Positions 20,740 through 32,652 of a DNA stretch of 64,000 bases are shown here, one piece after another. Below the pieces are notes generated by a model that worked only from the letters and a program-made list of their open reading frames with translations, did not search any database and was not told the origin of the DNA. A program made the translations under genes and the position numbers. Source of the DNA: Micromussa lordhowensis. Taxonomy: Eukaryota > Cnidaria > Anthozoa > Scleractinia > Lobophylliidae. The stretch spans positions 14,127,479 through 14,191,478 of the forward strand of contig OZ026608.1 in assembly GCA_964020085.1 (NCBI GenBank), given 5' to 3'. How positions within the stretch are numbered: position 1 is the stretch's first letter; the number at the start of each line of letters is the position of its first letter.

Positions 20740-22075
20740 TAACTTCAAACTCTAATTTTAAAACAACACCAAATCTTCAAAATTTCCTAGTTCCATAAAT
20801 TTTACTAATCCTTTGAGAAAAACTATCTGTCTCCAAATAAACCTAAAAATCACCAAAAAATTTACAAAACGGCGCAAAACATAGATGTGTGTAATGAGTG
20901 AACAGATTCTTGATTGCTTGAAACGTAAACGAGATATTTGCATTAAGAACATAATACCAAGCCAAAATACGGCTTTCAGGTGGACCCCCGCCTTAAATGT
21001 ACAATCTTTCATGACGAGATTCAAGAGACTCCCAGCACGGCATGGGTTCTAATTTCCGGTGACGTCATGGTACTTGTGCTAATCAGATTACAAGTCTGCC
21101 ATTACTGGACAATTTGTGGGTGTTGGTGGTGTATGAGCCGTTTAGCATTTGACAGAGTAATTAAATGCGGTAAACCAGATAACCGGTCGTATATGGCTGG
21201 CTGGTTAAAAAACTTGAAATAGTTAATATTACAACAAGAGCCTTCGCTGTGTGCATCGCGCGAAATTCGATCAACGAACGCGTGCCGCGAACAAGAGCAT
21301 GGCGGAAAATCCATGTTCTGTTCGCCTCTATCGATCAAATTCGCGAGCCGTCGCTCGATCCGAGCCAAATTTGATTCGCCGTATCGAATAAACCAGGGTT
21401 CATCGTAAGTGATTCCTCTCTGTTTTTCAAAGCTGACATAGCAGAAGTTTATACTGATACAAATGGCGGGATCGTGAATCCATCATGGTTTCGATCTTCG
21501 AGAAACATACAGTTATTGTCACTACTCTCTTCGGAATAGTTTGAAGAGCGTTACGAAGCCGATGAAATGCAGAATTTCAAAAGATCTAAAATCGACTTAT
21601 TTTTCGGCGGAGACAAGCGACAACCGGATATACGTCTGCGTCCGCTGGCTAAGTGATCCGCGGGCTTTTTGTGAGACGCACTTGAGCAAAATTGTCCAAT
21701 AGTTCTCGCCAAAATCTCTTGAATTTTCTGAACATCGGTCGCAACGGTTTTTACCCTTTCGCTCGCAGATTTTTTCTCAAAACTCGCAGCCGTCTTTTGA
21801 CCGGGCTTTTGAACATCGCCCACCAATCCAACCACCAACAGTTCCTTCAGCTGCCTCGGGAGAAGCAAAAACATCCTGGCCAACTAAAGGTCACTAAAAG
21901 GAGAGAGAGTTTCAACGAGGAAAAAGTTATATTGCGGCTATAAAGTAGAAAGCAAAGATAGCCTGGATAGCCGCAAAGCGTCATTTATGTCGTGCACGTG
22001 CGACCTCCATGACACCTGTGGTGTAAATGTCGCGATATATTTGTGGGACAACTTATGACGCGACAAAAAAAATAA
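20740..22075. other. Intergenic, no gene seen
   Basis: Open frames here are short and show no recognisable domain. An imperfect inverted repeat (TCGATC/GATCGA, GCGAACAAGAGC) lies at about 21255-21365. Confidence 0.4.
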
Positions 22076-22077
22076 GG

Positions 22078-22336
22078 CTACAGTGAGACCTCGGCCTTGG
22101 CGCAACCGACCGTTCACATATTTGATAGTCATTTGCAGACCTTTGAGTCATACCAGATGCGGTGCCTTTAGCTGTCACAGTGTTACAGATTCAGAAAAGG
22201 TAAGGTTTATCTACACTGTACTGTATACTAATCTGCAAGTTGGATATTCAATCGACCCCGATAACTCGAATCCCCGCTAACTCGAACTGTTTTTCGTTTC
22301 CCTTCAGAGTTCAAGTTACCAGGATTCTACTGTATT
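22078..22336. mobile_element. Possible pogo/Tigger-like short element
   Basis: Starts TA-CAGTGAGACCTCG and ends CCAGGATTCTACTG-TA; in reverse complement the right end is CAGTAGAATCCTGGTAACTT. The CAGT-AGA terminus, TA flanks and internal 'ataactcgaa'/'taactcgaac' phrases resemble pogo/Tigger inverted repeats. Left and right ends agree only partly. No transposase is present. Confidence 0.4.
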
Positions 22337-22366
22337 TCTGATCATGTTTTCCGGTAATCAATACCT

Positions 22367-22523
22367 CTTACTAACCGAGTTCGAGGGCCGTACTGTATGT
22401 TACGGACCGAGTGTTTTCCCCATCGAGTTATGGCCCAAGCGCGAATCGCGCGGGCCATAAATCGAAGGGGAAAAACGAGGATCCGTAACTTACAGTACGA
22501 ACCGAGAAAACGAGGTTAGTAAG
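22367..22523. mobile_element. Hairpin MITE
   Basis: CTTACTAACCGAGTTCG at the left pairs with CGAGGTTAGTAAG at the right. Further paired blocks are GTACTGTATGTTACGGA, TTTTCCCC and GGCCC around a centre of AAGCGCGAATCGCGC. Confidence 0.75.
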
Positions 22524-23101
22524 ATATTTATTATATCTCTTCTTTTTGCCTGACGGGTTCAGGAACGATTTCTATTCACGACAAATTTCCGACGCACCTT
22601 GAAAGCAAAAGGACTCAATTTAAAAAGTCGTTGTTAACTGACTGTTAAGTCGCTAGCAGGTTTTAATACACAATTTCAAAAGTAAAAGAAAGTTTTAAAC
22701 TTTTACTTGCTAGAAAAGTTAAGAACACTTGGCGGTAAATCAAGAATAGTGCATCTTCAAAAAAAACATTCTACGTTGTGTCGGTTTCTGTATTCTTCAT
22801 TCAGTAGAATACAGCCCGCTAAATTAACCAATCACAACACGCGTACTAACTGGAGATATGATAATAACTGTTATGACGTAGACATTAGGCTACTGGCCTT
22901 TTGTTTTAGGGAAGATTATGACACATGATATCCTAGTAAGCCACACGTACATTCGCTACCAGTAATCTTCTCGCTATTTACCACCGCTGTCATCGGAATA
23001 TATTGCTACCGTTATCATTACAATAAACTTGGAATCGTCCTGTACTTTTGTTTCGCCTTCTCTTGCGATCGTCACCGCTACCTGTGTGCGTTCATTTTAG
23101 A

Positions 23102-23521
23102 GTGCCTATAACCCCAGAATTGTTTTTTGGCTACGATGAAACTTAGACAAACACACAAAAAGAATTTGCCAAAATTTTTGGTTTGTGATATTTTTAAGGG
23201 TTTTAAAAATTAACATAAAGTAGCTGAAATTTGATACATGACCGAGCTGGCGAGGAGCCTGGGTCTATTACTGAGTTGACGTCACAGACTGTTTTGCGTG
23301 CATGTTTATAATGCTATGTAAATGAATATGTGACGTCAACCCAGGAATATACCCAGACCCCTCACCAGCTCGGTCATAACACAAAAGATATCAAATTTCA
23401 ACTACTTTCTGTTAATTTTGAAAGCCCTTAAAAAGTCACAAAGTGAGAAATTTGGCAAATTCTTTTTGTGTGTGTGTCTAAGTTTATCTTAGCCAAAAAA
23501 GGAATTTGGGGTTATGGGCAC
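23102..23521. mobile_element. ~420-bp palindromic MITE
   Basis: The outer ends GTGCCTATAACCCCAGAATT and AATTTGGGGTTATGGGCAC are inverted copies. The arms continue through AGACAAACACACAAAAAGAA, GCCAAATTTT, TTGATA, GACCGAGCTGG and TGACGTCA to a centre near 23310. It carries no gene. Confidence 0.8.
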
Positions 23522-24188
23522 TTTAAATGCTCCTGATCGCTACAAGTGACTTCTCGAAGGTCACAAGTTTGAGGATTCTGTTCTTGGTATTTTGAAACTG
23601 GTATTCACATGGATCTTGGCACATTACTCAAGAAAAAATACCCCGCTCAAAATGACATGATTAATTTATATTAGGTTTGAGTGGTCGGGGTTAATTGAAA
23701 ACAATTGTACAAGAAAAACTTTTAGTCATTTTGAAAAGAAGAACTAATTGACTGTGACGGAAAATAAGAAAAAAAGTGTTGACGTACCATATTTCTACTT
23801 TCGTGTTTCTATTCATCCAGTGAACATCTTAATCAAATATAAATATGGGCGTAACGTGAAACAGAATAAAGCAAAGAAATGCAACAGGAGATAGGAAGTC
23901 CATTGACTGCGAACTTTGCGGGTTTCAAAGGAATCAACGTCGGGTTTCTGCTTCGGAGTTCGTGTGCTTCATGCCACGCGTACGTACGCCATGCATTTCA
24001 AAGATGCCACGCATAATTTACAGCGTACCTTTGAAATGAAGGTAAGTATTTCGATTTTCGGATTTAACTAACTTTGTACGTAGTGTTGTAAACTACATTT
24101 CAGCAATTGCTTTGCCCAAATTAAGGTGCTCAGAACTAATTTGAAGTTCCAGTGAAACAATTCTCTAGGAAGTAATCAAGGTAACGGC

Positions 24189-24285
24189 TCGATTAGCTCA
24201 AGGTATTAGACTCAGTTTGCTCAGGTTTGCTGAAGAATGCTTCAAGGTTATTTCAAGGTCATCGATCCCCGCTCTATTGGAATGT
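24189..24285 (+). repeat. tRNA-like / SINE-like sequence
   Basis: GATTAGCTCAAGGTATTAGA resembles a tRNA A box and D arm. About 55 bases later GGTCATCGATCCCCGC resembles a B box/T loop with an extra base. No full cloverleaf can be drawn. It could be a decayed tRNA-derived SINE head or chance. Confidence 0.25.
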
Positions 24286-24694
24286 GTTTACATGTTGTAA
24301 CCAAATTAAAACGAAAAAGAAATACTCACGTTTTGTTCTGGTAAACAGCTACGCCAAATTCACACACAAAGAACGTGCTCGAAAACAGCTACGCCGTATC
24401 TTAGTGGGGCGACTTTTGAACTTTCAGGGGTTAATGTGGGGAAGAGTGGGTAATTCGAGTTGAGCAGGAGCTTACTTAATGCAGGGGTACACGTGAGGGC
24501 TGTTTTGACGTCGCTTAACACGGCCATTCTGCCAATATCTCGGTCACGTTTCAAGCGACACATCTCTCGGCTTATCTCATTAACCACTGTTTGGCGGTTT
24601 TTTTCTTCGCTTGGCTTGGTGGCGTTAGCGTTGTTTGCACAACTTGCGATCGAAGAAGATTGCCTTGCTAAAGGACCCTAAAGCCATCTCTTCA

Positions 24695-24913
24695 AATAGA
24701 CGTATTCGGCTAACGTGTTTACATCCTTGTTGCCACCCAATTCAGAACATTTGATGATTCATTTGGGAGGGTACAATTGTTCTGTTTGCACGTACCCTCA
24801 TGCACTCAGTTGCGCGTAGAAAATTGCACAGTTGTAACCTCCCAAATGAGTCATCACGTGATCTGAATTGGGTGGCAACAAGGATGTAAACACGTTAGCC
24901 GAATGCGTCTATT
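24695..24913. mobile_element. ~219-bp TIR MITE
   Basis: Left AATAGACGTATTCGGCTAAC and right (reverse complement AATAGACGCATTCGGCTAAC) match for about 48 bp, through GTGTTTACATCCTTG and CCACCCAATTCAGA. Only one mismatch is visible in the outer 20 bases, so it is relatively young. Confidence 0.85.
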
Positions 24914-24914
24914 G

Positions 24915-27725
24915 TTGTCAGTAACCACATCAAAGAAACGAGTTATGAGCATTTAAATAAAAACGCCGCTCATATTCCTTGTTTCCATTGAAATAACTGT
25001 GAAAAGCGTGAGATGGACCGGCTAAAAAATGATTGTCCCGGAATAGCACGCACGACCAAAGTTATTTATCTCGCCGCAATTTAATCTAGACATGTTTGAA
25101 AAAATATGACAGATTAATGGCCTTATTTTCGGACACTGAACGCTCACAAAAAATATGTCTCGACCCTTATTGATTTTCCTTTCTTGTTATGTTAGTACTT
25201 ATTTTTGTGTGTGTGTCTCTCTACTCTCGTCAGTAGAACATTTTGCATAGCTTTAAGGTTACTTCCACCTTCGCGGGTGCTCTTCGGCAAAAAGATCGTA
25301 CGCGCGCCAGTTTAAATAAAACCCTAACAAACTATAGAGAGATAAGAGATAAGACTTTTATTGAACACTCCCCTGAGGGGCTTTTCGGTGATCAATACAT
25401 CATGTTTAAAATGAAAGATAATACAAATTAAAATATATATAATATAAGAACGATCTATAAAAGGTAGAAAATTACCAATCGAAAGTCTATAAATAGCTAA
25501 GTGTCCCGTAATATATGCTTAAGTTAACTATGCTTAACTATATATCATAAGAAAGCTTAATAAAGGTACTTTACTAAAAAAACTACCATTTTAGCGATGT
25601 TTTCCTTCAGAAAGTGTCAGGAGCGTGTTGGCCTCCTACGCAGACGCTCTTTAAGCTCGTCACGCACAAGGGGGGATTGCGTGACGTAGGAGGCTAGTAA
25701 GGTGTGAAGCGACCGTAAAATGAGGTTGACTAGCTTACACGCTTGTACATTTGCAGTTCTCTGTTCGGTCTCTCGACCTTTTTGTTGCCTCACTGTGTTT
25801 ATGAAGGGCGCTTCATGTCGTGTTATAAAGAGGAATTTTTAGTAGAGCTGAGCCGTTAGACTGTGCTATAGCAAATTTTAGAGGTCACATGTCTGCATGG
25901 TTTACGCTGTTATCAGCATGTCGCTTTGCCGCCTCTGTAATTTGCCATGTGTTTATGCATCTAATGCAAGATATGTCTCCAAGTATTTGCTTTCGAGGGT
26001 TACTTACTTGCATCATATGTTGTTACGCCGGGCCCATTTGCTTGATAAAACTGCACGCAATTGCAAGTACAGTACGGTAGATTCTTATCACGGATATTTC
26101 CGCATACGTTTTTCTTCGGAGACACCGTAGCTTTACTTCGGGTAAGCTATACGTTTGTCCAGAGACGTTTTTATGTTTCTTGCATATATCTGATCGAGTT
26201 TCTCGAGCTCGATGTATAGGTTTATTTCTCCTTTTGTTCGTTCTGACGCCACATGATTCAAATGTTGTTGTTTACGCGCAAGGCTGTTGACTGTGTTGCG
26301 CGTTGTATATGCCATTGTTCTGCTTAGTTCAGGTAAGACCATGGTTTCGACCCTCCATGTGGATCTCATCAGTTGCCGGTATTTCTAAATACTCTGTGCG
26401 TCTGAAGTTGCTAGCGCAACTCGTACATATGTGAGAATGTAAGACATTCTGCGGCTTGGCATGATCTGGTGGTGTGTACCCTTGTGACGGATCGAAAATG
26501 TATGGTTTCTATCAGGCTATGACAGCTAGCCAATGGCACAATGTACTTTTCGATCCTTATTAGATTGAAGCTCGACCTCGGTTTTTTGTGTTTCTTTGAC
26601 GGCATTTTTTCTAGATTTCAAAGCACTCGATGGCTGATCTGCAGTGTAGAGCTATTTTGTTATCAACGCACACGTTCTTTTTGCAAACCTCCCTTTAAAA
26701 TGAGGTTGATGCTATATGTTGAGTGCGAATTTCTTGCTTTATGCCTTGAAGTAAGTTGAGTGCTGGTATGTCTCGCACGATGTAGAACGGGGAACGTCCA
26801 TAATAATCATATCAATGTAAAATGACGGGTTGACACGCCTACACGACTCCTACGGGAGACGGAATCCTTTACTTTGTATGCCATAGCAGGGTAATGAAAA
26901 TTTGCCTTTAGCACTGTCACGTCATTTTCCCGCCAAAACCCATTTAAATCAAAAAACAATAGGATTGTTTTGGAATAAAAAGTTCTATCATCGTGCAAAG
27001 TTTGAGCTCCATCGGATAAAAATGACCCAGAAGTTTTTCCGAGCCGTCAGCTTCATGGCCTCTGCTGGCCCGGCGTGGCTCTTTTTATAGCTGTGATTTA
27101 TTCAGTGCTAGGCTTGGGAAGAATTAGCCAGCGTTACAGACGGAAATTTGCTAGCAACCCTCTGTAGGGAAGAAACGGCCGAAGCAGGAACTTTAAAGCT
27201 CGATTTTATTGCGAAAAAGCGTCGGAATCCAATGTTTTTGTTAGAATACTTTTTTGTTACATGTTATAGAGATAGTAAAACCACAAAAACCTTGTTGGCC
27301 ATATAGACACTAACTCAATTGGGGCAGGATGGCTGTTGTTCTTTTATCTCTAGCTTTTTACTTTCTCATAATCAGACATGTGTCAAGCTTTGATTTGATG
27401 CTTTGATTACTCAAGAGAGGAATATTGAATGTATAACGAAGTGCTTACACAGCGACCTGAGCATTCATTCCACTTCAATGAATGTCTTTTATTAAGTGTT
27501 GTCTATCAGCTTCTTCCTCCTCTAGCAACACGTCTTTAGGATTAAGCTCGATTTCTGTTGAGTCCTCTGGTCGCTGTGAGGCGAAAAAACAAGTGCACTT
27601 AGCTATTGCTCAACCATTTTTCACTTTCAAGGGAAAATCAAGCCGCACAATAATGCTAAGACATTCAGCTAGGCCTAAACGCGAGGCTCCTAATGACTAA
27701 TAAGATCTTCCTATAGCTTGAGCCT
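24915..27725. other. Intergenic, no gene seen
   Basis: No supported coding region. An inverted-repeat stretch around 25630-25705 (GGCCTCCTACG...CGTAGGAGGCT with CGTCACGCA/TGCGTGACG inside) is a small MITE-like hairpin. The rest is AT-rich unique-looking sequence. Confidence 0.4.
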
Positions 27726-27727
27726 GG

Positions 27728-27835
27728 TCAACTTCAAAAACACGTGACTTCAATGAGCTTTAAACTTGAGCCCGCGATGCAATCAGGTGATACTGGTCAG
27801 CGGATACCTTGTTTTGACAGGTGTTGGCCATGTAC
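27728..27835. repeat. Dispersed repeat copy 2 (inverted relative to 2995-3135)
   Basis: Contains GGTCAACTTCAAAAACACGT, TTGAGCCCGCGAT and CCTTGTTTTGACAGGTGT in the order expected for the reverse complement of the copy at 2995-3135. Confidence 0.7.
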
Positions 27836-28699
27836 ACCATGAAGAAAAAGCTGCGTGGTTTTCTATTTCCATGCATGCATATGGTTCTGGTTCTATAGTA
27901 ATGGTGCTCCACCGTGGGTCCGCTATAAATTTGCCTAACTTTAATAGCCTTGGAAGTCAAGTAACCGCTGTTTTTTTTTTCTCAGTTCTTGTGCAGGCAA
28001 AATTCAACAACATCCTGCAATCTGATTGGTTCCTTCAGCGGGCGGAATTGTTCCATGCATCCGGCCCACTCACAGCGGACGGAATGGTCGGGTTGGTCTA
28101 TTTTCCTGATTAGGAGCCTGCGTGAATGAAGTACCCGGGTAATTGACAAAATATAGTTTGCCTTTTTACACCTTTGTTTAGCGACGTTCCCGTTGCCGTT
28201 GCCGTCGTGGTTTTCTTAAACTCCCTGATGTTTAACCTGAGGGGCGGGGCACTCCGAACATATGCGGGGCATTTGACTTCGATAGGCCATTTCCGAGTGC
28301 CTCTGTTTCAGAACGAGTCTTCGTGCAAACCCTCGAGTTTGATTTGCATGCAAATGTTCCTGCAGGCAGAACTCATTTTCATCTTGGGAACATTTGATCT
28401 GCTTTTATCCTTTTTTCGGGCCTTACGGTGGAGATTTTGAAAAGCGTTTTCGAAAAGCTTCATTTTGTATTCGCGTTTTCGTGCCGGATTATTGTGGATG
28501 GTTGGCCAAACCATGGAAATAAAGCTGGGTTTTTAAATTCCTCCGGCGTAGCGCGGACGGGAACTCAGGTTAAGGTGATTCCCGAGTTTTGCATTGCGCA
28601 TTCCTACTGCGCACGAATTTTGCGTCATCAGCGCGCGCGCGTACAAAACATAAGAGATTTCCTTCAAACTAAGCTCGATAGCGAGATAAAAGCTAATTT

Positions 28700-30120
28700 C
28701 CTCTGAAACGAGCACGGTGACCCCCACTTTTTATTTTATAAATTAAATGAGAACAATATCCGCAATAACTGAGAAAACATTTGACAGAAATCTATGGCTA
28801 CTTTTTTGGCAAATGAAATAAATGCTACAGATAGAGACGTAACGGGCCCATTAGAGCAAGTCCAAATTATGTTTCCTTTAGAGGATAAAAATATCAGTTA
28901 ATAATGCAGGGTATTTGAAGCCATTTCTTCTGGGACGTAGATGAATAAGCAATCAAAGACAGTCGAATTCTGTGTGATATAACACGCCGCATTGAAAAAT
29001 AATCGAGCTTATTTGTTGCGCACTGAGATAACCAAAAGTCACAAAAATAACCATATTTGTCAGCATCGTGGCATGAAAACAAGCACGGTGACCCCCTCTT
29101 TTTATTACGTTTTTAACATCTCCTTGTACTGTAATGACACCATACCAAGTTTTATCGGAAATCTATGGCGGGTTCTTTTACCCGGGAATCACCTTAAAGC
29201 AGATTCCGCTAGAGTTAGAAGGAAAGTAGGCTCGATTTTCGCCGCTCCCTCGAGTCTGATCTACATTCCTCCTCAACACGTGATTTTAATTAATACAATG
29301 TTTCTTAAGTCACAAGTTATTTGTTTCTTGGAGCCCTGAATAAAGTTGCCCGGGTAGGAGACTTGTCTCCCGTCTACAAGGCAAGTAACCCTGGCGCTGG
29401 GGCCTTGTAAACACGTCCATGAAAAAAAATAAGATCCCTATCTCCATGTGAAGAGGGCTTAGCCTAACGTTGTGAACACACCACGAGATGAAGTTAAAAG
29501 CTCCCAGACTCCCAGATATGTTTTGGGGTTATACAATTCTTGGTGAATGTAAATATGTGGCATTTAGTCTAACAAGCATTTCCAGTTTCGGTTTCCATAA
29601 TCGGCAAACAGCTGGTTTGCCACTGATTGACTGAAAAAGATTAAACGCTATGAAGCTTCATTTGGAAGCTTCCAGGATCTAACCAATAGCAGCACTACAG
29701 TCCTGACAAGCTCTGAAGGTCGAACAGTAATAGCATTATTTTTCATGTCACCATGACATCTAGATTACTTTCTACCTTTGCGGGTGCCTTTCGCGAACAG
29801 TTCCTCAGCGCGTCAGTTTCCCACTAAAACGAGGAAGCAAGTAGCCAACGTTTTTCCCAGTTTTTTCATACTGGGAACATTGCTTCAAGCGTCGATTTTT
29901 GTTTCCAAGATGCAAATTAACCCCTGGCCCTATGAATTGCAAGATCTTAAATTTTCGATCAAGATCTTGCAGGCAAAATCTTGAATTTTAAACATTTTGC
30001 GGGCAAGAGGTTGAATTTTCAAGATCTTGCCTGCGAGATCTTGGGGAGCATTTACTACTCATTCGGGGTATACTAGTAAATAACAACAACCAGGCTCGTA
30101 GCTCCGAGTCGCACTGAACT
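28700..30120. other. Intergenic, repeat-rich
   Basis: Holds two short copies of the GAGC[A/T]CGGTGACCCC family (28705, 29080). A GTAACCC/GGGTTACC-style stretch lies near 29340-29410. AGATCTTG/CAAGATCT inverted words lie at about 29940-30045. No gene is supported. Confidence 0.4.
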
Positions 30121-30186
30121 ACGAACGTTAACAATCGGCGCAAGGGATTTTATACACCACATTGTTTTGAAATAGAATCCCTTGCG

Positions 30187-30440
30187 TCGATTGTCCTTGG
30201 AGCGCTACATTGGTGAGACTAGAAGGTGTCTCTCAACGAGGAAAAAGGAACACATTCGAAATGTCAAAATGTGTAAAACTGGCTCTAATATTTCAGTTTA
30301 TGCTTGGTGTAATAATCACTTTATTGACTTCAATAATGCCAGAGTGATTGATAAAGGGAAACTTCCACACCGCTAACACTAATGAAGCAGACAATAAGTC
30401 CAAGCCGTTGCCAAAACAATACTCTATTCTTTTAGATTAG
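30187..30440 (+). mobile_element. Penelope-like element, GIY-YIG endonuclease fragment
   Basis: The translation gives YIGETRRCLSTRKKEHIRN, then HFIDFNNARVIDKGKL. After a frame change near 30365 it gives ANTNEADNKSKPLPKQYS. This is the C-terminal GIY-YIG nuclease and tail of Penelope-like retroelements. The RT is absent and the frame is broken, so it is a dead fragment. A hairpin (ACAATCGGCGCAAGGGATT paired with AATCCCTTGCGTCGATTGT) immediately precedes it. Confidence 0.8.
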
Positions 30441-30709
30441 TTCATTTTTTTCTTTTAATAGTTTCCACAATTTTTTCACACTTCCATTTTGTATATATTT
30501 CCATCTCGCGCATTTACATTAAAGGCTTTAGTCTGGAAGCCGAAAGCTTACGTTTTAAATTTTTTCCGGCTTAACCATGCAGAGAATACTGTTTCCACAA
30601 CTGCGGGGGTACTTTGCGAGTTGTAGTAGCAACTCGCATCTCCACCATTCGCAATCTTCCCGCTTTCCTATTGTTGTGACAATTTTCCTTAGTCTCTTTC
30701 CTAAGGGAC

Positions 30710-32166
30710 TGTTCTGTCGCACTTTGTTATAATCGACGCACTTTGTAATACCTGTCGCACTTTGTAATAAAATTGTCACACTTTGTAATACCTGTCGCCC
30801 TTTGTAATAACACTTGTCGCAGTTTGTAACAAAATAGCTGTCGCACTTTGTAATAACAAGTTCTCGCACTTTGTAAAAATATGAACTGTCGCACTTTGTA
30901 ATTGCAAGTTCTCGCACTTTGTAATAAGCTTTCAAAATTATCTTGAATACTAGGTTTGGTGGAAAATGTAAGAACTCTTCTCTCTGCAGTGCACACAGGA
31001 ATACGTTTTTACTTGTTTTTTTTTATAAGTCTTATCGATTTTCGCTTGGTGTGTGCTGTGGTATTTTGGAAGATGGTTGGGCAGGAAGTGATGGGTTGGG
31101 CCCAGATAGCGTAGACTGGTCATTCCTTTACGTGCCTTGTTTACTGACTCTGACTCAAGTGACTGGCGGGGTTTTCAGACAAAGCTCACATGTTTGTCCT
31201 TCTCCTTTCCATTGCTGTATTTATGCCCTTAGTTTTTTAAAAGTGAGGGAGGATAGAACCTCTTGCTATTTTAGTCACCGCGGAAGATATTCCGCAGACA
31301 GGCGGTTGCCCGGGCTCTGGAAAGCGAAGGCCGCAATTCTCGTTCCCGTTCCCGTTATGTCTGCTTGGAAAAGTGATAATTCATCTTGTTGGTCGAGCTT
31401 TTGCTTGCAAACTTGAGGAGGCGCAAAAATTTAATGCTACCAGATAGTAACTAAACAAATGGAAAAAAAGTTGATTTCATAGATAGTTACCATCTGAACT
31501 ATCCGCACCATAGGCTTTTTCGCTTTAGCATGGGTTGCTTTGGACAAACGTTATCTGATCTGGTGCCAGTTTTAACACCTAGGAGCCGGCTGTTCTATTA
31601 TGGTAAGACGATCACTTTTATTTTGCAACTTCGTAGATTTCCCATCGATATAGCTGATATGGCATGCAAGTGGTTCTCGGCCTTTCTGAGCTGCTTTATA
31701 CTGGGTTGTAATTGTGGAATAAAAATTTGATACTATTACACAATTATTCTATTCGATTATAGTTACCTTCTAAGAAGACGTGGAGGGACGTGGGGGGGGC
31801 GGTTCGGAAAAGTTTTATGCAGAGAGGCTCCTTCCAGACTTCCCGAGATTAACTACTTCATATAATTATTCTCAACCAATCATCGTATTTAAGAGAATTT
31901 TAACCTGCGATCAGGCGCCTGATCGCAGGTTAAGAGAATTTTGAAAGCTTATTACAAAGTGCGACAACTTGCAATTACAAAGTGCGGCAGTTCATATTTT
32001 TACAAAGTGCGAGAACTTGTTATTACAAAGTGCGACAGCTATTTTGTTACAAACTGCGACAAGTGTTATTACAAAGGGCGACAGGTATTACAAAGTGTGA
32101 CAATTTTATTACAAAGTGCGACAGGTATTACAAAGTGCGTCGATTATAACAAAGTGCGACAGAACA
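30710..32166. mobile_element. Foldback-type transposable element with minisatellite arms and 5-bp target duplication
   Basis: Two inverted arms of equal length, 30710-30938 and 31938-32166 (229 bp each). By eye they differ at two positions. Each arm is made of TTACAAAGTGCGACA-like units. Outer ends are TGTTCTGTCGC...GCGACAGAACA, flanked by GGGAC at 30705-30709 and again at 32167-32171. The interior (~1 kb) has an open frame of 157 aa (30943-31416, plus) with no domain I recognise. There is no transposase, so mobilisation in trans is inferred. The near-identity of the arms indicates a recent insertion or arm homogenisation. Confidence 0.85.
31903..31934. repeat. Perfect 32-bp palindrome with direct-repeat flanks
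   Basis: The sequence from TAACCTGCGATCAGGC onwards is exactly self-complementary with no spacer. On both sides stands AGAGAATTTT in the same orientation. It lies just inside the right arm of the foldback element. Confidence 0.9.
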
Positions 32167-32652
32167 GGGACAATTAGGTTTTTCATTTTGAACAACGTCC
32201 GATCGTCACATTCATCATCTTGGGGCTGGATATTTGTTTTGATGAATACAACTACCACGATTCCTTGCAGGTGCATCTCATAGAGGGAATTGGCCGTTTA
32301 CTTTGAAACGATAAATGAGGAATTACTGACGGGTGGAGATAGCTCTTATTATAAATTAGGGGCAAAGACACTTTTAACTCCAAAAACAGTCTTCTTTTCC
32401 AGTATTTAGACGTGAATACGTCAAGCTGTTGTTAAACAACAATACGATCACTAGTGATTATGCAAATAAAAGTCCATATGGTAAATATCACACATGATAA
32501 ATAAACACTTGTCGCAAGGCTTTTCCACTGGGATATATCATGTATATGTATTTCGAAAAAGACTATAGTCGCGGATGAACAGCTTGTAAGCAGCACTTCG
32601 TTTACCGCAATTTCATTGCTGTTGTGTTATCGATTTGAGCAAATTCGACCCA

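Noticed and set aside
30555..30996. Minus-strand open frames with repeated YYKVRQ/ITKCD peptides
   Set aside because: Translation of the foldback arm minisatellite; the same peptides appear in the opposite arm.
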